DNA from: Planctomycetota bacterium
Lineage (GTDB): Bacteria > Planctomycetota > Phycisphaerae > Phycisphaerales > SM1A02
Direction: 5' to 3'
DNA length: 33,641 nt
NCBI GenBank assembly: GCA_022563315.1
Contig: JADFNO010000020.1
Location: 1 to 33,641 of the forward strand
Translations under genes and position numbers: made by a program
Notes under the pieces: generated by a model
Database searches by the model: none
The model's input: the letters and a program-made list of their open reading frames with translations, nothing else
Told to the model about the DNA's origin: nothing
Shown here: piece after piece, positions 32,357-33,641 of the stretch
Numbering within the stretch: position 1 is the stretch's first letter
Layout of the letters: every line of letters starts with the position of its first letter

Positions 32357-33641
32357 CCGGGGCGAGGGCCGCGGAGGGGGTATCTCTCGCGTCGCGGAAG
32401 CGGGAGGCGAGACGGAAGCACTGACTTCCATGACAGACGAAGAACTATGGCACGCCTCTCCTTATGCTTTGCCGGGTGGGCATTTTGTCCTGTTCACCGC
32501 CGTAGGGAGCCTCTCTGGGGAAGGGGTCGCGATTGCCGCGTATTCCCACGAGTCCGGCGAAACGACGACTATCCTGGAGGGCGCTTGGAACCCGAAGTAC
32601 GTGCCAACGGGCCATCTCGTCTACGAGATACCGGGCGGACTGATGGCGGCGCCCTTCGATATCGACCGCCTCGAGTTCACCGGGCCCGTAGTCCCCGTAG
32701 GCGAGGACCGCATGGTCAAGTTTAATACGATAATACCGGCTGAGTTCGCCATTTCGGCGAGCGGATCCTTCGCCCATGTAGTGGGCAGCGGCGATACTAT
32801 CAATTTTTTAGGACGCTTGAGATCTTTGGTGTGGGTGGACAGAAACGGTAATGAGACCCTGCTCGACACGCCTCCTAAGTTCTACGATTCGCCCCGGTTG
32901 TCACCCGACGGAGGCTATCTCGCGATTTCCATCGAGGACTTCGACTCAGACAGCTTCGACCCTTTCGGCAGGTCCGATATTTCGGTCTACGACTTGGAGC
33001 GAAACACGTGGTCGCTACTCACCTTCGATAATGAAATCAAAACCGCACCTGTCTGGACGCCTGACGGCGCACGCGTCGTCTTTGCGTCCGGCGGATCGGC
33101 TGTTGGGCCTAGTCTCCTCAAGTGGAAATCCGCAGACGGCACAGGCGTGGCAGAACGGCTCGTGACGAATTCTTCGACGCCGCTGGAGAATTCGATTCCC
33201 AATGCATGGACACCCGACGGCCAGGGACTCGTCATCCAAGAATTCGGCAGTGGCGGCAATACAGATCTGCTCCTCTTCGCGCCGGAATCAGGCGAGGAAC
33301 CCCGCAAGCTCACGGATACGCCCCACAGTGAGCGGCGCGCCCGCATTTCTCCGGACGGCCGCTGGATCGCTTATGTCTCCAACTCCTCCAACCAGGACGA
33401 AGTCTACGTGCAGCGCTTCCCGCAAATGGATGGTATGTGGCAGATATCGACCGACGGCGGCAAAGACCCGATCTGGTCGCCCGACGGCTCGGAACTGTTC
33501 TATCGCAAGCGCGAGGCCGTCATAGCGGTTCCCGTCGAGACGGAACCCGTATTTCGTGCGGGCACGCCCGAGGTGCTGTTTGAAGGCAAGTACCTGGGAT
33601 TCGACAGAAATATTCGCCCCAGTTACGACCTCGCGCCCGAC
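32268..33641 (+). CDS. PD40/TolB-type beta-propeller protein, N-terminally truncated, cut by right edge
   Basis: The frame is open from 32256 to the last base; the first usable start is GTG 32268, without a good ribosome site. The protein matches the propeller part of planctomycete and acidobacterial TolB-like proteins, often fused to a Ser/Thr kinase: GGAPVTLCDYPGGP..SWGDDGYIYF opens the match, then GHLVYE..GGLMAAPFDIDRLEFTGP and LVWVDRNG. PD40 blades follow with SPDGGY (about 212), TPDGAR (about 261), TPDGQG (about 312), SPDGRWIAYVSN (about 360) and SPDGSE (about 405). The normal N-terminal kinase and membrane segment are missing, replaced by the coiled-coil fragment. Codon use looks less GC-rich than in neighbouring genes. 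It is probably a broken or rearranged gene. Confidence 0.6.
   Translation, partial: MRGGAPVTLCDYPGGPAWLSWGDDGYIYFSRGEGRGGGISRVAEAGGETEALTSMTDEELWHASPYALPGGHFVLFTAVGSLSGEGVAIAAYSHESGETTTILEGAWNPKYVPTGHLVYEIPGGLMAAPFDIDRLEFTGPVVPVGEDRMVKFNTIIPAEFAISASGSFAHVVGSGDTINFLGRLRSLVWVDRNGNETLLDTPPKFYDSPRLSPDGGYLAISIEDFDSDSFDPFGRSDISVYDLERNTWSLLTFDNEIKTAPVWTPDGARVVFASGGSAVGPSLLKWKSADGTGVAERLVTNSSTPLENSIPNAWTPDGQGLVIQEFGSGGNTDLLLFAPESGEEPRKLTDTPHSERRARISPDGRWIAYVSNSSNQDEVYVQRFPQMDGMWQISTDGGKDPIWSPDGSELFYRKREAVIAVPVETEPVFRAGTPEVLFEGKYLGFDRNIRPSYDLAPD

Noticed and set aside
15366-33641. Idea that the kinase remnant and the propeller fragment are two halves of one split gene
   Set aside because: The kinase segment is of the TPR-linked type (KLGMDTKQV...), while PD40 propellers are usually fused to a different kinase subgroup; nothing else links the two halves.
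1-33641. CRISPR arrays, rRNA genes, integrases or transposases
   Set aside because: No regularly spaced repeats, rRNA segments or recombinase motifs were seen on either strand.

Overview
The window is GC-rich, gene-dense bacterial DNA that most resembles a Planctomycetota genome, probably of the Phycisphaerae type. The lineage call is inferred from protein style, not from a marker-gene placement. Supporting signs are two exported proteins built from vicinal-cysteine modules (GACC...C...C and ...DxxCCxxVC...CC...WDxxC), WGPCP-type dockerin-like C-terminal repeats, a CPxCGYDLRG...CPECG zinc ribbon on a membrane protein, remnants of a PknB-type kinase, and a short division/cell-wall cluster.

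Layout. (1) Bases 1-2.0 kb: a large secreted cysteine-rich protein on the minus strand, cut by the left edge. (2) 2.4-11.4 kb: a small RRM RNA-binding protein, a structured leader region, then rpoB and rpoC, without the usual rplKAJL genes in front; the rpoB-rpoC spacer holds inverted arrays of a 7-bp repeat. (3) 11.7-15.1 kb: a secreted subtilisin-like protein that shares its cysteine modules with the first gene and has Glu where the catalytic Asp is expected; a clear terminator follows. (4) 15.2-16.1 kb: decayed DNA with a frameshifted, truncated Ser/Thr kinase abutting an inverted DUF4177-like remnant. (5) 16.1-23.6 kb: an unknown conserved protein, priA (replication restart), and the sucA-sucB operon (2-oxoglutarate dehydrogenase E1 and E2) ending in a strong terminator. 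(6) 23.6-26.4 kb, mostly minus strand: a membrane protein with a C-terminal zinc ribbon flanked by two copies of a 61-bp element, a nucleotidyltransferase-like protein and an SppA-type lipoprotein protease. (7) 26.4-30.4 kb: a short dcw-like cluster, rsmH - LysM membrane protein - FtsL-like protein - FtsI/PBP. (8) 30.4-33.6 kb: an accessory stretch with an overlapping small-protein/nucleotidyltransferase pair, a DUF6899-like protein, a RelE/ParE-type toxin-antitoxin pair, and an N-terminally truncated PD40 beta-propeller protein joined to a coiled-coil fragment.

How it fits together. The core parts (transcription, TCA cycle, replication restart, septal peptidoglycan synthesis) are intact and have good motifs. 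The less ordinary material lies between them: the pair of exported proteins with common modules, the decayed kinase locus, the duplicated palindromic element, and the nucleotidyltransferase/toxin-antitoxin region that follows ftsI where more mur/fts genes would normally be expected. No tRNA, rRNA, CRISPR array or intact insertion sequence was recognised.
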